This document shows positions 9,355 through 17,939 of a DNA stretch of 64,000 nucleotides, in pieces (position 1 is the first letter of the stretch; each line of letters opens with the position of its first letter). A program made the translations under genes and the position numbers. Location: the NCBI GenBank assembly GCA_025666215.1, contig CP102593.1, positions 1,749,001 through 1,813,000 of the forward strand, in the 5' to 3' direction. This DNA is from Xanthomonas campestris pv. phormiicola. GTDB lineage: Bacteria; Pseudomonadota; Gammaproteobacteria; Xanthomonadales; Xanthomonadaceae. The notes under the pieces are model-generated. The model searched no databases and was not told the DNA's origin. It saw only the letters and a program-made list of their open reading frames with translations.

Positions 9355-11592
9355 ATGATCGGATTTCTCCAGCGCTACAACGTCGGCGCGCGTCTTTCTT
9401 CCGCGTTCGGCCTGCTCATCCTGCTGTCCTGCGGCCTAGTGGTTGCCGGGCTGGTCACCATGGCGCAATCGCGCAACGAGATGGAAAACATCGCCAAGCG
9501 CAACATGATCCTGGGGTACGCCAATGAAATGCGCGACGCCAGCTCGATCATCGCGATCAACCTGCGCAACATCGTTCTGCCCACCACGCAGGAGGAGAAC
9601 ATCGGTTTCGCCAGGATCGTCGAGCAGCAGCGCAAGCGCTACGAAAAGGTCCATGACCAACTCTATGCGATACCGGTGACCGGGCCTGCCGCCGCACAGA
9701 TGCGCGGGCAGATCGATCTGGCCTATCAGAACGCCAGCGCACTCAATCAGAAAGTGTTGGATCTGGGCATGAACTACAAGCCCGACGAAGCGCTTGCCGT
9801 GCTGCTCAAGCACGCCGCGCCGGCCACCCAGCGCTGGCAGGATGCCGTCGCCAACTATTCCGAGCGGCAGCGCAAGCTCGGCACGGCCGCCTATGTGGAG
9901 GCCAATGCCGCGATGAGTCGCGGGCGCGTCATGCTGATCACCGGCGGCGTCATCGTGATCCTGATCAGCAGCGTGCTGGCCTGGCTGATCACCCGCAGCC
10001 TGACCGCGCCGCTGAACCGCGCCACGCGCACCGCCCAAGCGATCGCACGCGGCCAGTTGGACAATGACGTCCAGACCGACGCCAAGGACGAGACCGGCCG
10101 GCTGTTGACCGCGATGCAACGCATGCAACTGCAGCTGCGCAATCTGATCGCGGCGCAATTGGACATGGCCAGGCGCCACGAAGCGGGCCAGATCAGCTTC
10201 CGCATGGATGCTTCCGCGTTCCCGGGCGATTACGGGCGCATGGCCGCGGAAACCAATGCCGTGGTCGGCTCGCATATCGAGGTCAAGCTGAAGCTTACGC
10301 AGATCATGGGCCGCTATGCGATCGGCGACCTCAGCCAGGACATGGACCGCCTGCCCGGCGAAAAAGCGGTGCTGACCCAGACCATGGACGAAGTGAAGGG
10401 CAACCTGTTGGCGATGAACGGCCAGATCAGGCAGCTGGCGCAGTCCGCCGCCGACGGCGACTTCAGCGCGCGCGGCGATGCCGAGCGTTTCCAGTTCGAT
10501 TTCCGGGTCATGGTCGAGAGCCTCAACCAGCTGATGACCACCGCCGACGGCAATCTGCAGTCCTTGTCGGCGTTGCTGCAATCCATCGCCAACGGCGACC
10601 TGACCGCGCGCATGCACGGCGAGTTCCGCGGCGTGTTCGCGCAGATGCGCGACGACGCCAATGCCACGGCGCACCAGCTGTCGGAAATCGTCGGCCGGAT
10701 CAAGCACTCGGCGGTGTCGATCAACGCCGCGGCCAGCGAGATCGCCGCCGGCAACGACGACCTGTCGCGGCGCACCGAGCAGCAGGCGGCGAGCCTTGAA
10801 GAAACCGCCGCGTCGATGGAAGAGCTGACCTCCACGGTCAAGCAAAATGCCGACCATGCGCGCCAGGCCAACCAGCTCGCGGTCGGTGCGGCCGCGGTCG
10901 CCTCCGAAGGCGGCGACGTGGTCGGCCAGGTGGTGACCACGATGAGCGGGATCGAGGCGTCCTCGAAGAAGATCGCCGACATCATCAGCGTCATCGACGG
11001 CATCGCGTTCCAGACCAACATCCTGGCGCTCAACGCCGCGGTGGAGGCGGCGCGCGCCGGCGAGCAGGGCCGCGGTTTCGCCGTCGTCGCCAGCGAGGTG
11101 CGGACGCTGGCCCAGCGCTCGGCCGGCGCGGCCAAGGAGATCAAGAGCCTGATCGACGACTCGGTCGGCCAGGTCGCCAACGGTTCGACGCTGGTGCGCC
11201 AGGCCGGCCAGACCATGAGCGAGATCGTGTCCTCGGTGCAGCGCGTCACCGACATCATGGCCGAGATTTCCTCGGCCTCGCAGGAGCAGTCGGCCGGCAT
11301 CGAGCAGGTCAACCAGACCGTGACCCAGATGGACGAGAGCACGCAGCAGAATGCGGCCCTGGTGGAAGAGGCCAGCGCCGCGGCGCGGTCGATGGAGCAG
11401 CAGGCGACCGAACTGGCGCAGGCGGTGGCCCTGTTCAAGCTGGAAGACGGCGCAGCGCCGGCGCGCCAGCCGACCCGGGCGCTGGCGCCGAAGCCGAAGA
11501 GTGCCACCCGTCCGGCGCCGGCACCGGCCGCTGCACGCCGCCTGCAGTCCGTCGCCGCAGTGGCCACGGACAAGGACTGGCAGGAGTTCTGA
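9355..11592 (+). CDS. Methyl-accepting chemotaxis protein
   Basis: The ATG at 9355 gives 745 residues beginning [14 protein letters not shown], a normal MCP start; longer frames add no membrane logic. A first membrane segment at about residues 12-35 is followed by a periplasmic four-helix-bundle domain of about 150 residues, a second membrane segment near 192-213, HAMP-type helices, and the signalling coiled coil. The highly conserved tip [16 protein letters not shown] lies near residues 565-580. The protein ends D-W-Q-E-F after a Pro/Ala linker, matching the W-x-x-F pentapeptide that tethers CheR/CheB. No che genes are adjacent. Ligand unknown. Confidence 0.95.
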   Translation: MIGFLQRYNVGARLSSAFGLLILLSCGLVVAGLVTMAQSRNEMENIAKRNMILGYANEMRDASSIIAINLRNIVLPTTQEENIGFARIVEQQRKRYEKVHDQLYAIPVTGPAAAQMRGQIDLAYQNASALNQKVLDLGMNYKPDEALAVLLKHAAPATQRWQDAVANYSERQRKLGTAAYVEANAAMSRGRVMLITGGVIVILISSVLAWLITRSLTAPLNRATRTAQAIARGQLDNDVQTDAKDETGRLLTAMQRMQLQLRNLIAAQLDMARRHEAGQISFRMDASAFPGDYGRMAAETNAVVGSHIEVKLKLTQIMGRYAIGDLSQDMDRLPGEKAVLTQTMDEVKGNLLAMNGQIRQLAQSAADGDFSARGDAERFQFDFRVMVESLNQLMTTADGNLQSLSALLQSIANGDLTARMHGEFRGVFAQMRDDANATAHQLSEIVGRIKHSAVSINAAASEIAAGNDDLSRRTEQQAASLEETAASMEELTSTVKQNADHARQANQLAVGAAAVASEGGDVVGQVVTTMSGIEASSKKIADIISVIDGIAFQTNILALNAAVEAARAGEQGRGFAVVASEVRTLAQRSAGAAKEIKSLIDDSVGQVANGSTLVRQAGQTMSEIVSSVQRVTDIMAEISSASQEQSAGIEQVNQTVTQMDESTQQNAALVEEASAAARSMEQQATELAQAVALFKLEDGAAPARQPTRALAPKPKSATRPAPAPAAARRLQSVAAVATDKDWQEF

Positions 11593-11713
11593 TCGGCGCA
11601 TTGCCGGGGTTCGCCACAGTGGTTGCACGCTGTGGCGGATACGGCGGATACGGCGGCGCGGCGTCCGGCATTGCCCGCGGGCGACCTCGTCCTGCGATGG
11701 CGACTTCAGCAAC

Positions 11714-11744
11714 GAAAACGCCGCGGCCTTCACCGGCCGCGGCG
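11714..11744 (-). terminator. Intrinsic terminator of the small exported protein gene
   Basis: On the minus strand a 10-base stem (CGCCGCGGCC with GGCCGCGGCG) with a 6-base loop is followed by TTTTCGTT. It is 20 bp beyond the stop of the gene at 11764-12246. It also faces the chemoreceptor end from the other side. Confidence 0.8.
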
Positions 11745-11763
11745 CTGCTGCAGGTGTGGCCGG

Positions 11764-12246
11764 TCACTGAGGCGCGGTCGGCGCCTTTGTGCGCGGTAGC
11801 ACGTACGAGGTGATGTACTCGCCGTTGGATCCGTAGACCACGACGATCATCTGGTTGGCGTCCTGGTAGACCACGGTGGCGCTGCACGGGCAGCTCGCGG
11901 CGGCGGTGACCATGCCGAGCGGGCGGTCCTTCTCGTCGTTGACGGCGATCAGTTGCTCTTCGGCGGCCAAGCCGATCGGCAGGCGCGATTCGGCGCCCGG
12001 GGTGATCGCGAGCACCGTGATCACCTCGTCCTTGGACGAATTGATCTGGGCGAAGGTCAGCCCTGACTTCTCGAACGTGTAGACCTTGAACAGCGGCGAC
12101 AGGCTGACGTTCTTCTTGCCGGCCGGGAGGCGTTCGCCCATGCCTTGGATCGCGTCGTTGGGTTGCAGCTTCTGCCCGGCGGCTTGGGTCTGCGCCGCGG
12201 TGAATGCGACGGCCAGAACGGCCAGGGTCAACAGGGGTTTGCTCAT
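11764..12246 (-). CDS. Small exported protein of unknown function
   Basis: The start at 12246 is preceded by AAGGAGAG at good spacing and gives 160 residues; the open frame further upstream has no signal logic. Residues 1-22 form a signal peptide ending near T-Q-A-A. The mature part contains F-K-V-Y-T-F-E-K-S-G-L-T-F-A-Q-I-N, a C-P-C motif (A-A-A-S-C-P-C-S-A-T) and a C-terminal beta-rich stretch with Y-V-L-P-R. The C-x-C could be a metal or disulfide site. I do not recognise the family. A good promoter match lies about 200 bp upstream and an intrinsic terminator follows, so it is a single-gene unit. Confidence 0.75.
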   Translation of the reverse strand: MSKPLLTLAVLAVAFTAAQTQAAGQKLQPNDAIQGMGERLPAGKKNVSLSPLFKVYTFEKSGLTFAQINSSKDEVITVLAITPGAESRLPIGLAAEEQLIAVNDEKDRPLGMVTAAASCPCSATVVYQDANQMIVVVYGSNGEYITSYVLPRTKAPTAPQ

Positions 12247-12887
12247 GGTGTCTCTCCTTGTCTTGATGCAGCGGACCGTTGCGCATGGGCCGGGCGGCAG
12301 CCGTGGTCCTTTCCGGCCAGGTCGCTCGGTGCAGGTCATCTCCTGGCCTGCCATCACGCGTGCGGGCGGAGCCGTACCAGGCGACCGGCGCAGCGCCCTC
12401 GAGGGCGATACGGCGGTCGTCGGGCGACGCTTCCGACTCGACGCTTTGTTCAGTATTTCTGACGTTAGTATCGCTGTCAATATGGAAAATCAATGACATG
12501 CGTCATGCATGGCGAAATGCGCATGTTTTGCATCTCCGTACTTGTGGCGCTGCCTGCCGCTGCAGCGGGTCGCGCTTCGCTGGCGCGTGCGCAGCGCGGC
12601 GAATGCAGTTGCAAGGCAGGGAAGGGCGGATAGGGCAGGAGGCGGCGATGCGGAGATGCGTCGCGCACGAGCGACGCGGCGGCTTCGGCTGCGCACCACC
12701 AGCTCACCCGCTTCGCCACACGCTCGGTGCCGCTGAGCAGATGCCGTGCTGTCCATCGGCGGGATCGCCGGCTGCCGCTGTAAAAGCCCCTCCACGGCCT
12801 GCCCAGGATCGGGATGGCGCACCACGGCGAGCATGCCGCCATCGCGACGCGGTATCGTGTCGCGATTCCTGCCAATCGACGAACCCG
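12247..12887. other. 641-bp divergent intergenic region
   Basis: Separates the small exported protein gene (minus) from the amino acid permease (plus). It includes a local AT-rich patch at about 12445-12540 holding a minus-strand promoter match. Nothing else recognised; open frames across it are shadows or untranslated extensions of the flanking genes. Confidence 0.5.
12452..12480 (-). promoter_or_regulatory. Sigma-70-like promoter for the small exported protein
   Basis: On the minus strand a perfect TTGACA (12480-12475) is followed after 17 bp by AATACT (12457-12452), a 4/6 match to TATAAT. The predicted start near 12445 leaves a leader of about 200 nt before the ATG at 12246. Confidence 0.45.
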
Positions 12888-14273
12888 ATGCCGCATCCGT
12901 CCCTGCCTCCCGGTCCCGCCGCCACGTCCGCCGCGCCTGCGTTGCGCCATGCGCTGAAGCCGCGGCAACTGATCATGATGGGGCTGGGCAGCGCGATCGG
13001 CGCCGGCCTGTTCCTGGGGTCCGGGGTGGGCGTGCACGCGGCCGGGCCGGCGGTGCTGATTTCCTACCTGGTCGCCGGCGCGCTGGTGATCATCGTGATG
13101 AACGCGCTGGGCGAGATGGCCGCGGCCAAGCCGGCCAGCGGCGCGTTCTCGGTGTATGCCGCCGATGCGATGGGCGCCACCGCGGGCGCGACGGTGGGGT
13201 GGTTGTGGTGGCTGCAGCTGGTGATCGTGATCGCCGCCGAGGCGGTGGGCGCGGCCGGACTGCTGGCGACGGTGTGGCCGGCGTTGCCGGTGCCGTTGGT
13301 CGCGGTGGTGTTCATGGCCGCCTTCACCGCGATCAACCTGCTGGGCGTGCGCAATTTCGGCGAGTTCGAATTCTGGTTCGCGATCCTCAAGGTGGTGGCG
13401 ATCGTCGCCTTCATCCTGGTCGGCGTGGCGCTGCTGGCCGGCTGGCTGCCGGACGTGGCCGCGCCGGGCTGGTCCAATGTCACCGGCAACGGCGGTTTCG
13501 CGCCCAAGGGCGTGGCCGGCATCGGCGCGGCGCTGCTGGTGGTGGTGTTCGCCTTCGGCGGCACCGAGATCGTGGCGGTGGCGGCGGCCGAGACCGCCGA
13601 CCCGGAACGCAGCATCGCGCGCGCGATCCGCACCGTGGCCTGGCGCATCCTTGTGTTCTACATCGGCTCGCTGAGCGTGATCATCGCGGTGGTGCCGTGG
13701 CAGAGCGAGGCGCTGAGTTCGCCGTTCGCCGCGGTGCTGCAGGCGGCCAAGATTCCCGGCGCGGCCACCGGCATCACCCTGATCGCGGTGATCGCGTTGC
13801 TGTCGGCGCTCAACGCCAATCTGTACGGCGCCTCGCGGATGATCTTCTCGCTGGCGCAGCGCGGCGAGGCGCCGCGCGTGCTGGCCTTCACCAACGGCCA
13901 GAAGGTGCCGCTGCTGGCGGTGCTGGCGAGCGTGCTGTTCGGCTTCGCCGCCGCGGTGCTGGAACTGCTGTATCCGAATCGGGTGCTGCCGACGCTGCTG
14001 AATATCGTCGGCGCGACCTGCCTGCTGGTGTGGACGATCTCGCTGCTGTCGCAGCTGATCCTGCGCGCGCGTGCCGATCGCGCCGGCACCCGGCTGCCGT
14101 TCCGCATGCGCGGCTATCCGGTACTGACCGTGCTGGCGCTGGCGATCCTGGCGCTGATCTTCGGCCTGCTGGTGGCCTCGGCCGACACCCGCGCGCAATT
14201 CCTGTCGATGGCCGCGCTGACTGTCGCGATCGCGTTGATCAGCGGCGTGGCGCGGCGGCTGCGTGCGGGGTAG
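12888..14273 (+). CDS. Amino acid permease, APC superfamily
   Basis: The ATG at 12888 gives 461 residues, the normal length for a 12-helix APC transporter. The N-terminal cytoplasmic segment is followed by L-K-P-R-Q-L-I-M-M-G-L-G-S-A-I-G-A-G-L-F, the family glycine-rich first helix. The motif F-A-F-G-G-T-E-I-V and the helix with E-T-A-D-P-E-R-S-I-A-R-A-I match the proline/GABA/aromatic amino acid permease group. It imports amino acids by proton symport across the inner membrane. The substrate cannot be read from sequence. The upstream frame of about 200 codons has no conserved content and is rejected as coding. Confidence 0.9.
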   Translation: MPHPSLPPGPAATSAAPALRHALKPRQLIMMGLGSAIGAGLFLGSGVGVHAAGPAVLISYLVAGALVIIVMNALGEMAAAKPASGAFSVYAADAMGATAGATVGWLWWLQLVIVIAAEAVGAAGLLATVWPALPVPLVAVVFMAAFTAINLLGVRNFGEFEFWFAILKVVAIVAFILVGVALLAGWLPDVAAPGWSNVTGNGGFAPKGVAGIGAALLVVVFAFGGTEIVAVAAAETADPERSIARAIRTVAWRILVFYIGSLSVIIAVVPWQSEALSSPFAAVLQAAKIPGAATGITLIAVIALLSALNANLYGASRMIFSLAQRGEAPRVLAFTNGQKVPLLAVLASVLFGFAAAVLELLYPNRVLPTLLNIVGATCLLVWTISLLSQLILRARADRAGTRLPFRMRGYPVLTVLALAILALIFGLLVASADTRAQFLSMAALTVAIALISGVARRLRAG

Positions 14274-14305
14274 GGCAGGTAGGGCGGCACGTCCAGAGAC
14301 AAGGG

Positions 14306-14425
14306 GCGGCTTCAGCCGCGACCTGATGCCGGGCACCGCGATGAAGGCCGAGAAGCGCGCTGTGGTTGTTACGGGAACGGAAAGCGCCGTGCTCACGTCC
14401 GTCGCGGCTGAGCCGCTCCTGCAAG
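14306..14425. repeat. Inverted pair of REP palindromes
   Basis: Two REP copies in opposite orientation lie between the convergent permease and ArsB-like genes. The first has core GCGGCTTCAGCCGC at 14306-14319; the second is GTCGCGGCTGAGCCGC at 14401-14416 followed by TCCTGCAAG. The pair can form a BIME-like structure and probably separates the two transcripts. Confidence 0.75.
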
Positions 14426-14438
14426 ACGCGGCGGCGGC

Positions 14439-15701
14439 TCAGCCCAGCAACAGCCGTGCGCCCAGCGCGCACAGCAGCGCCGGCGGCATCACCAGCGCGC
14501 CGACTTTCAGGAAGCGCCAGAAGCCCACGTCCTCGCCTTCGCGGCGGATCGCGGTCAACCACAGGATGGTGGCCAGCGAGCCGGTGATCGACAGGTTCGG
14601 CCCCAGGTCCACGCCGATCAGCAGCGCATCGACGACCAGTTGCGGCGGATGCGCCTGGGCGATGGTGGTGCTGGCGATCAGTCCGGCCGGCAGGTTGTTC
14701 ATCAGGTTGCAGGCGAACGCCAGCAGCGTGCCGGCCGCGCCGGCAGTGGCCAGCGGCGCCTGCGCGGCGGCGGCGGACAGCGCCTGCGCGAGCCAGGCGA
14801 TGACGCCGGTGCGCGCCAGCGCCTCGACCAGCACGAACAGCCCGGCCACCAGCGGCAGCACCGCCCACGACACCGCCTTGGCCAGCGGCAGCGGCGATTG
14901 CCGGCCGCCCAGGCACACTGCCGCCAGCGTGGCCACGCCGGCCAGGCAGGTGGGCAGGCCCAGCTCCAGGCCCAGCGCGGAGACGCCGACCAGCAGCGCC
15001 GCGGTGGCGAGGATGCCGGCCAGCGCGAAGGCACCGCCGCGGCTCAGCGGCACCGTGTCCACGCGTTCGGCGCAGCGCCCGCGCAGGTCCTTGCGCTCGG
15101 CCCAGTACAGCATGCCGAAGGTGACCCCGATCGCCAGCAGCGACGGCAGCGCGAAGGCGGCCATCCACGCGCCCAGGGTCGGCATGCTGCCGCCGTACAG
15201 CACCAGGTTGGCGGGATTGGAGATCGGCAGCACGAAGCTGGCGGCGTTGGCGATCAGCGCGCAGGCGAACAGCAGTGGCAGCGGCTTGGCCCCGGCCTTG
15301 CGCGCGGCCGCGTACACCGCCGGGGTCAGCACCACCGCGGTGGCGTCGTTGGACAGGAACGCGGTGACCACGATGCCGACCCCGAACACCAGCGCGAACA
15401 GGCGCCGCGGCGAGCCCTTGGCCAGGTTCACCGCATGCATCGCCACCCAGTCGAACAGGCCTTCGGCGCGCGCGGTTTCCGACAGCAGCATCATCCCGAT
15501 CAGGAACAGGTAGACGTCGTAGCCCTTCAATACCGCGTGCCAGGCTTCGACACCGGGCATCAGGCCGAGCAGCATCAACAGCAACGCACCGCCCACCGCC
15601 CACAGCGCCTCGGGCAGCTTGAACGGCCGCGCGATCACGCCCGCGGTGGCCAGCGCGCAGATGCTCCAGGTGGCGAGGTTCGCGGTGGGTCCGCTCAGCA
15701 T
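14439..15701 (-). CDS. ArsB/NhaD-type anion transporter (possible arsenite efflux)
   Basis: Encodes 420 residues with about eleven hydrophobic segments. Signatures of the ArsB group are visible: F-L-S-N-D-A-T-A-V-V-L-T-P in the first half, N-L-M-N-N-L-P-A-G-L and G-V-D-L-G-P-N-L-S-I-T-G-S in the second. Such proteins export arsenite or transport other anions across the inner membrane. No arsR or arsC is adjacent, so arsenite is only a family-based guess. Convergent with the permease; the gap of 165 bp holds two REP palindromes. Confidence 0.85.
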   Translation of the reverse strand: MLSGPTANLATWSICALATAGVIARPFKLPEALWAVGGALLLMLLGLMPGVEAWHAVLKGYDVYLFLIGMMLLSETARAEGLFDWVAMHAVNLAKGSPRRLFALVFGVGIVVTAFLSNDATAVVLTPAVYAAARKAGAKPLPLLFACALIANAASFVLPISNPANLVLYGGSMPTLGAWMAAFALPSLLAIGVTFGMLYWAERKDLRGRCAERVDTVPLSRGGAFALAGILATAALLVGVSALGLELGLPTCLAGVATLAAVCLGGRQSPLPLAKAVSWAVLPLVAGLFVLVEALARTGVIAWLAQALSAAAAQAPLATAGAAGTLLAFACNLMNNLPAGLIASTTIAQAHPPQLVVDALLIGVDLGPNLSITGSLATILWLTAIRREGEDVGFWRFLKVGALVMPPALLCALGARLLLG

Positions 15702-16096
15702 GGGCGTAGCGTCGTTGCAGCGGTGCAGGGCGCGTGCACGCCGCGCCGGGAGTGGTTGACTCGGGCGGTCTTGCGTTCGGCGGCGGACGCGTGGAGAAGG
15801 ACGGACATGGCGGCAATCGGCGCGCGGATCGGCGAAAAAGAACGGGCCGGCAAGGATAGCAAGCCGGTCGCTGCCGGCTTGGCGTTCGGCGGATTGCGCG
15901 GCACCTGCGCACGCCGGCGTTCAGCGGCGAGGCGGCAGCGAAGCGGGGACTACTCTGCCTGGCGGGCGCCAAGCCATGGCTGCGTCGCGAGCGTGCGTTG
16001 CATGCAGCGACCGACCAGGCCACGCTCCTGCCGAGTCCCGAGTCCCGAGTCCCGAGTCCCGAGTCCCGAGTCCCCATTCCCCATTCCCCATTCCCG
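15702..16096. other. 395-bp gap ending in a heptamer array
   Basis: Upstream region of the ArsB-like gene and downstream region of the hypothetical gene at 16097-16543. No gene recognised in 15702-16032; 16033-16095 is the heptamer array listed separately. Confidence 0.6.
16033..16095. repeat. Heptamer array, copy A (single-sided)
   Basis: Nine consecutive 7-bp units in strict phase: six GAGTCCC (16033-16074) followed by three CATTCCC (16075-16095). It ends one base before the stop codon of the 148-residue hypothetical gene, so it lies immediately downstream of that gene on the minus strand. No inverted partner array is seen nearby. The switch from GAGTCCC to CATTCCC without loss of phase shows the array grows by units and tolerates unit variants. 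Confidence 0.9.
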
Positions 16097-16543
16097 CTAC
16101 CGCACATGCCTGTCGATCCAGCGCAGCAGGCATTCGCTCAGGCCGGGCCTGGCCGGCACCGACAGCGCGGCGCTGCGTGCGAAGCCGGCCGCGGCCTGGG
16201 CGAACTCCTGTTTTGCGCGCCGCATTGCCTGCTGCGCCGCCGCCTGCTGCTGGCGCAACTGCACGATGTGCAGCGACGGCCGCCCGGGCGGCGCGAACTT
16301 CTGGTCGCGGCGCAGCGCATCGGCGGACAGGGTGGTGGCGTGCGCGGCGTGCAGCAGCGCCTGTCTGGCCTGGAGCAATTGCAGCAGCCAGTGCCCGGTC
16401 TCGCTGAGCCGCCAGGGCGCGGCGGGGTCGGACGTGGCGATCAGCAACGGCGGAATCGCGGCACCGGCTAGGCCGGCGGCGCTCGCGTCCAGGCGCTGCA
16501 GCCGCTCGAGGAACTCGGCCTGCGCGAAAGCGGTGTCTGCCAT
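16097..16543 (-). CDS. Hypothetical helical protein
   Basis: The ATG at 16543 gives 148 residues (M-A-D-T-A-F-A-Q-A-E-F); the frame continues upstream without a better start. The middle and C-terminal parts are strongly helical and rich in Gln, Ala and Arg (R-Q-Q-Q-A-A-A-Q-Q-A-M-R-R-A-K-Q-E-F), compatible with a coiled coil. There is no signal peptide or membrane segment. I do not recognise a family; it could be a structural or chaperone-like cytoplasmic protein. Its stop codon abuts a GAGTCCC/CATTCCC heptamer array. Confidence 0.65.
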   Translation of the reverse strand: MADTAFAQAEFLERLQRLDASAAGLAGAAIPPLLIATSDPAAPWRLSETGHWLLQLLQARQALLHAAHATTLSADALRRDQKFAPPGRPSLHIVQLRQQQAAAQQAMRRAKQEFAQAAAGFARSAALSVPARPGLSECLLRWIDRHVR

Positions 16544-16868
16544 GGGCGGTCCGGGAAGAAACGAGCGCGGACTGTACGCGGTTTTTGCGCGTGGGTGGCT
16601 GCTGCGCCGCTGAGGGGGCGCAGCGCGCATGCAAGCCAGGCACGCAATATCCGCACCCGCATTCGCGGCGGGCGAGCGCGCCGCGGCGACGTTCAGGCGC
16701 CTTCGGCTGGCTGTCGCGGCCGTGCTGCCTTCGCCGGGCTCGGCGAAGCCAGCCTCGGGCGCCTTTCCGGTCCGGATGCTGCCGCTTGTGGGGCGGGTTC
16801 GGTCGCGGCTGCAGCCGCTTCTGCAAGGACGTGAAGGGCTGGAGGCCGTCCCGGCCCGCAGCGCCCGC
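16544..16868. other. 325-bp gap with a REP copy
   Basis: Lies between two minus-strand genes, the esterase (upstream) and the hypothetical gene. Contains one REP-like palindrome at 16802-16826. I see no gene here. Confidence 0.6.
16802..16826. repeat. REP-like palindrome
   Basis: GTCGCGGCTGCAGCCGC followed by TTCTGCAA, the same form as the second copy at 14401. It lies downstream of the esterase gene. Confidence 0.65.
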
Positions 16869-17702
16869 TCAGCTGCCGCCGATCGCGGTTTCCGGCGCCG
16901 CGTCGGCGGTATCGGTGGCGCGCTTCTGCGCGAACAGCCATTGCCACATCTTCGGATTGCGGTAGGTGGCGTCCCAGGCATTGTGGTTGCCTTGCGGATA
17001 CTCGGTGTAGCGCACGTCGGCATCCAGGTTCTTGAACGCGCGGTAGATCTTGCGGTCGTCGTGCGGCAGCACCACGTCGTCCTCGGCGCCATGGAACATC
17101 CACACCGGGATCTGCTGCAGGCGTTCGGCCAGCGCGGTGTAGGGGTCGGGCAGTTCCGCCACCGGAGTGACCACCAGGTATTCGCGGTCCTCGTGCGGGG
17201 ACAGGATCGCGCCGCACACCGGCACCAGCGCGGCGAAGCGCTGCGGCTGTTGCAGCGCGATTTCCCAGGTGCCGTAGCCGCCCATCGACATGCCGGTCAG
17301 ATAGGTGCGCTGCGGGTCGCCGTTGAACTCGGCGCTGGCCGCGTCCAGCGCCTGCAGCGCCATGGTCGCGTTGACCCCGTTCCATTCCTCGTCGTCCGGT
17401 ACCTGCGGCATCACCACCAGCGCCGGGAAGTCGCCCAGGTGGCGGCGCAGATACGGACCCACGCCGGCATCGGCCTGCTGCTTGCCGTCGCTGCCGCGCT
17501 CGCCGGAGCCGTGCAGGAACAGCACCACCGGCACCAGCCCCTGGCGGTGCGGCGGCGCCGGCACGAACACCTGGTAGCGGTACAGGCGACCGTCCATGGT
17601 CAGCTGGCGGGACACGAAGTGGCCGGTGGCCGGGTCGCTGGGCAGGCTGCTGCAACCGACCATCGACAGGCACAGCAGCATCAGCAACGAACGCATGGAC
17701 AT
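16869..17702 (-). CDS. Esterase/alpha-beta hydrolase lipoprotein
   Basis: The first ATG (17702) is preceded by GAGG at 7 bp and gives 277 residues; a second ATG two codons later is possible. A lipobox L-S-M-V-G-C follows the hydrophobic N-terminus, so it is a probable lipoprotein. The fold is an alpha/beta hydrolase of the PHB-depolymerase/feruloyl-esterase-like type: oxyanion region L-F-L-H-G-S-G-E-R-G, nucleophile elbow G-M-S-M-G-G-Y-G, acid in H-G-A-E-D-D-V-V and the histidine in G-N-H-N-A-W. It may cleave esters on plant or extracellular polymers; the substrate is not known. Single gene, with a REP copy downstream. Confidence 0.85.
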   Translation of the reverse strand: MSMRSLLMLLCLSMVGCSSLPSDPATGHFVSRQLTMDGRLYRYQVFVPAPPHRQGLVPVVLFLHGSGERGSDGKQQADAGVGPYLRRHLGDFPALVVMPQVPDDEEWNGVNATMALQALDAASAEFNGDPQRTYLTGMSMGGYGTWEIALQQPQRFAALVPVCGAILSPHEDREYLVVTPVAELPDPYTALAERLQQIPVWMFHGAEDDVVLPHDDRKIYRAFKNLDADVRYTEYPQGNHNAWDATYRNPKMWQWLFAQKRATDTADAAPETAIGGS

Positions 17703-17939
17703 GGGCGGCCCTCGACGGTGGAGAGCCCCAGTATCGGCGTCCCGGCGCTTTGGCGACAGAGCGCCGTGCTGCCGGGGCCGGGGGCCGGACATGCGCCAGT
17801 CAGGCGCCGGCCGCGCAGCGTTCATCCTTGCGCGGGCGGGTCGGCGCGGTCCGGCAAGCGGCGGCGAGAAAGCCGACACATGTGCGCTGCGGGGCGATGC
17901 GGCGGCGTTCGCGGCAATGCGCACGCCATGCAGGTCGGC

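Noticed and set aside
12279..12887. N-terminal extension of the amino acid permease by 203 codons
   Set aside because: No conserved content; the APC family begins near the ATG at 12888, which places the first helix correctly.
16033..16095. Heptamer arrays as a CRISPR array
   Set aside because: Units are contiguous 7-mers with no spacers and no cas genes are near.
15921..16826. Minus-strand frame of 301 codons across heptamer array A
   Set aside because: It is the shadow of the 148-residue gene in another frame, kept open by the stop-free heptamer array.
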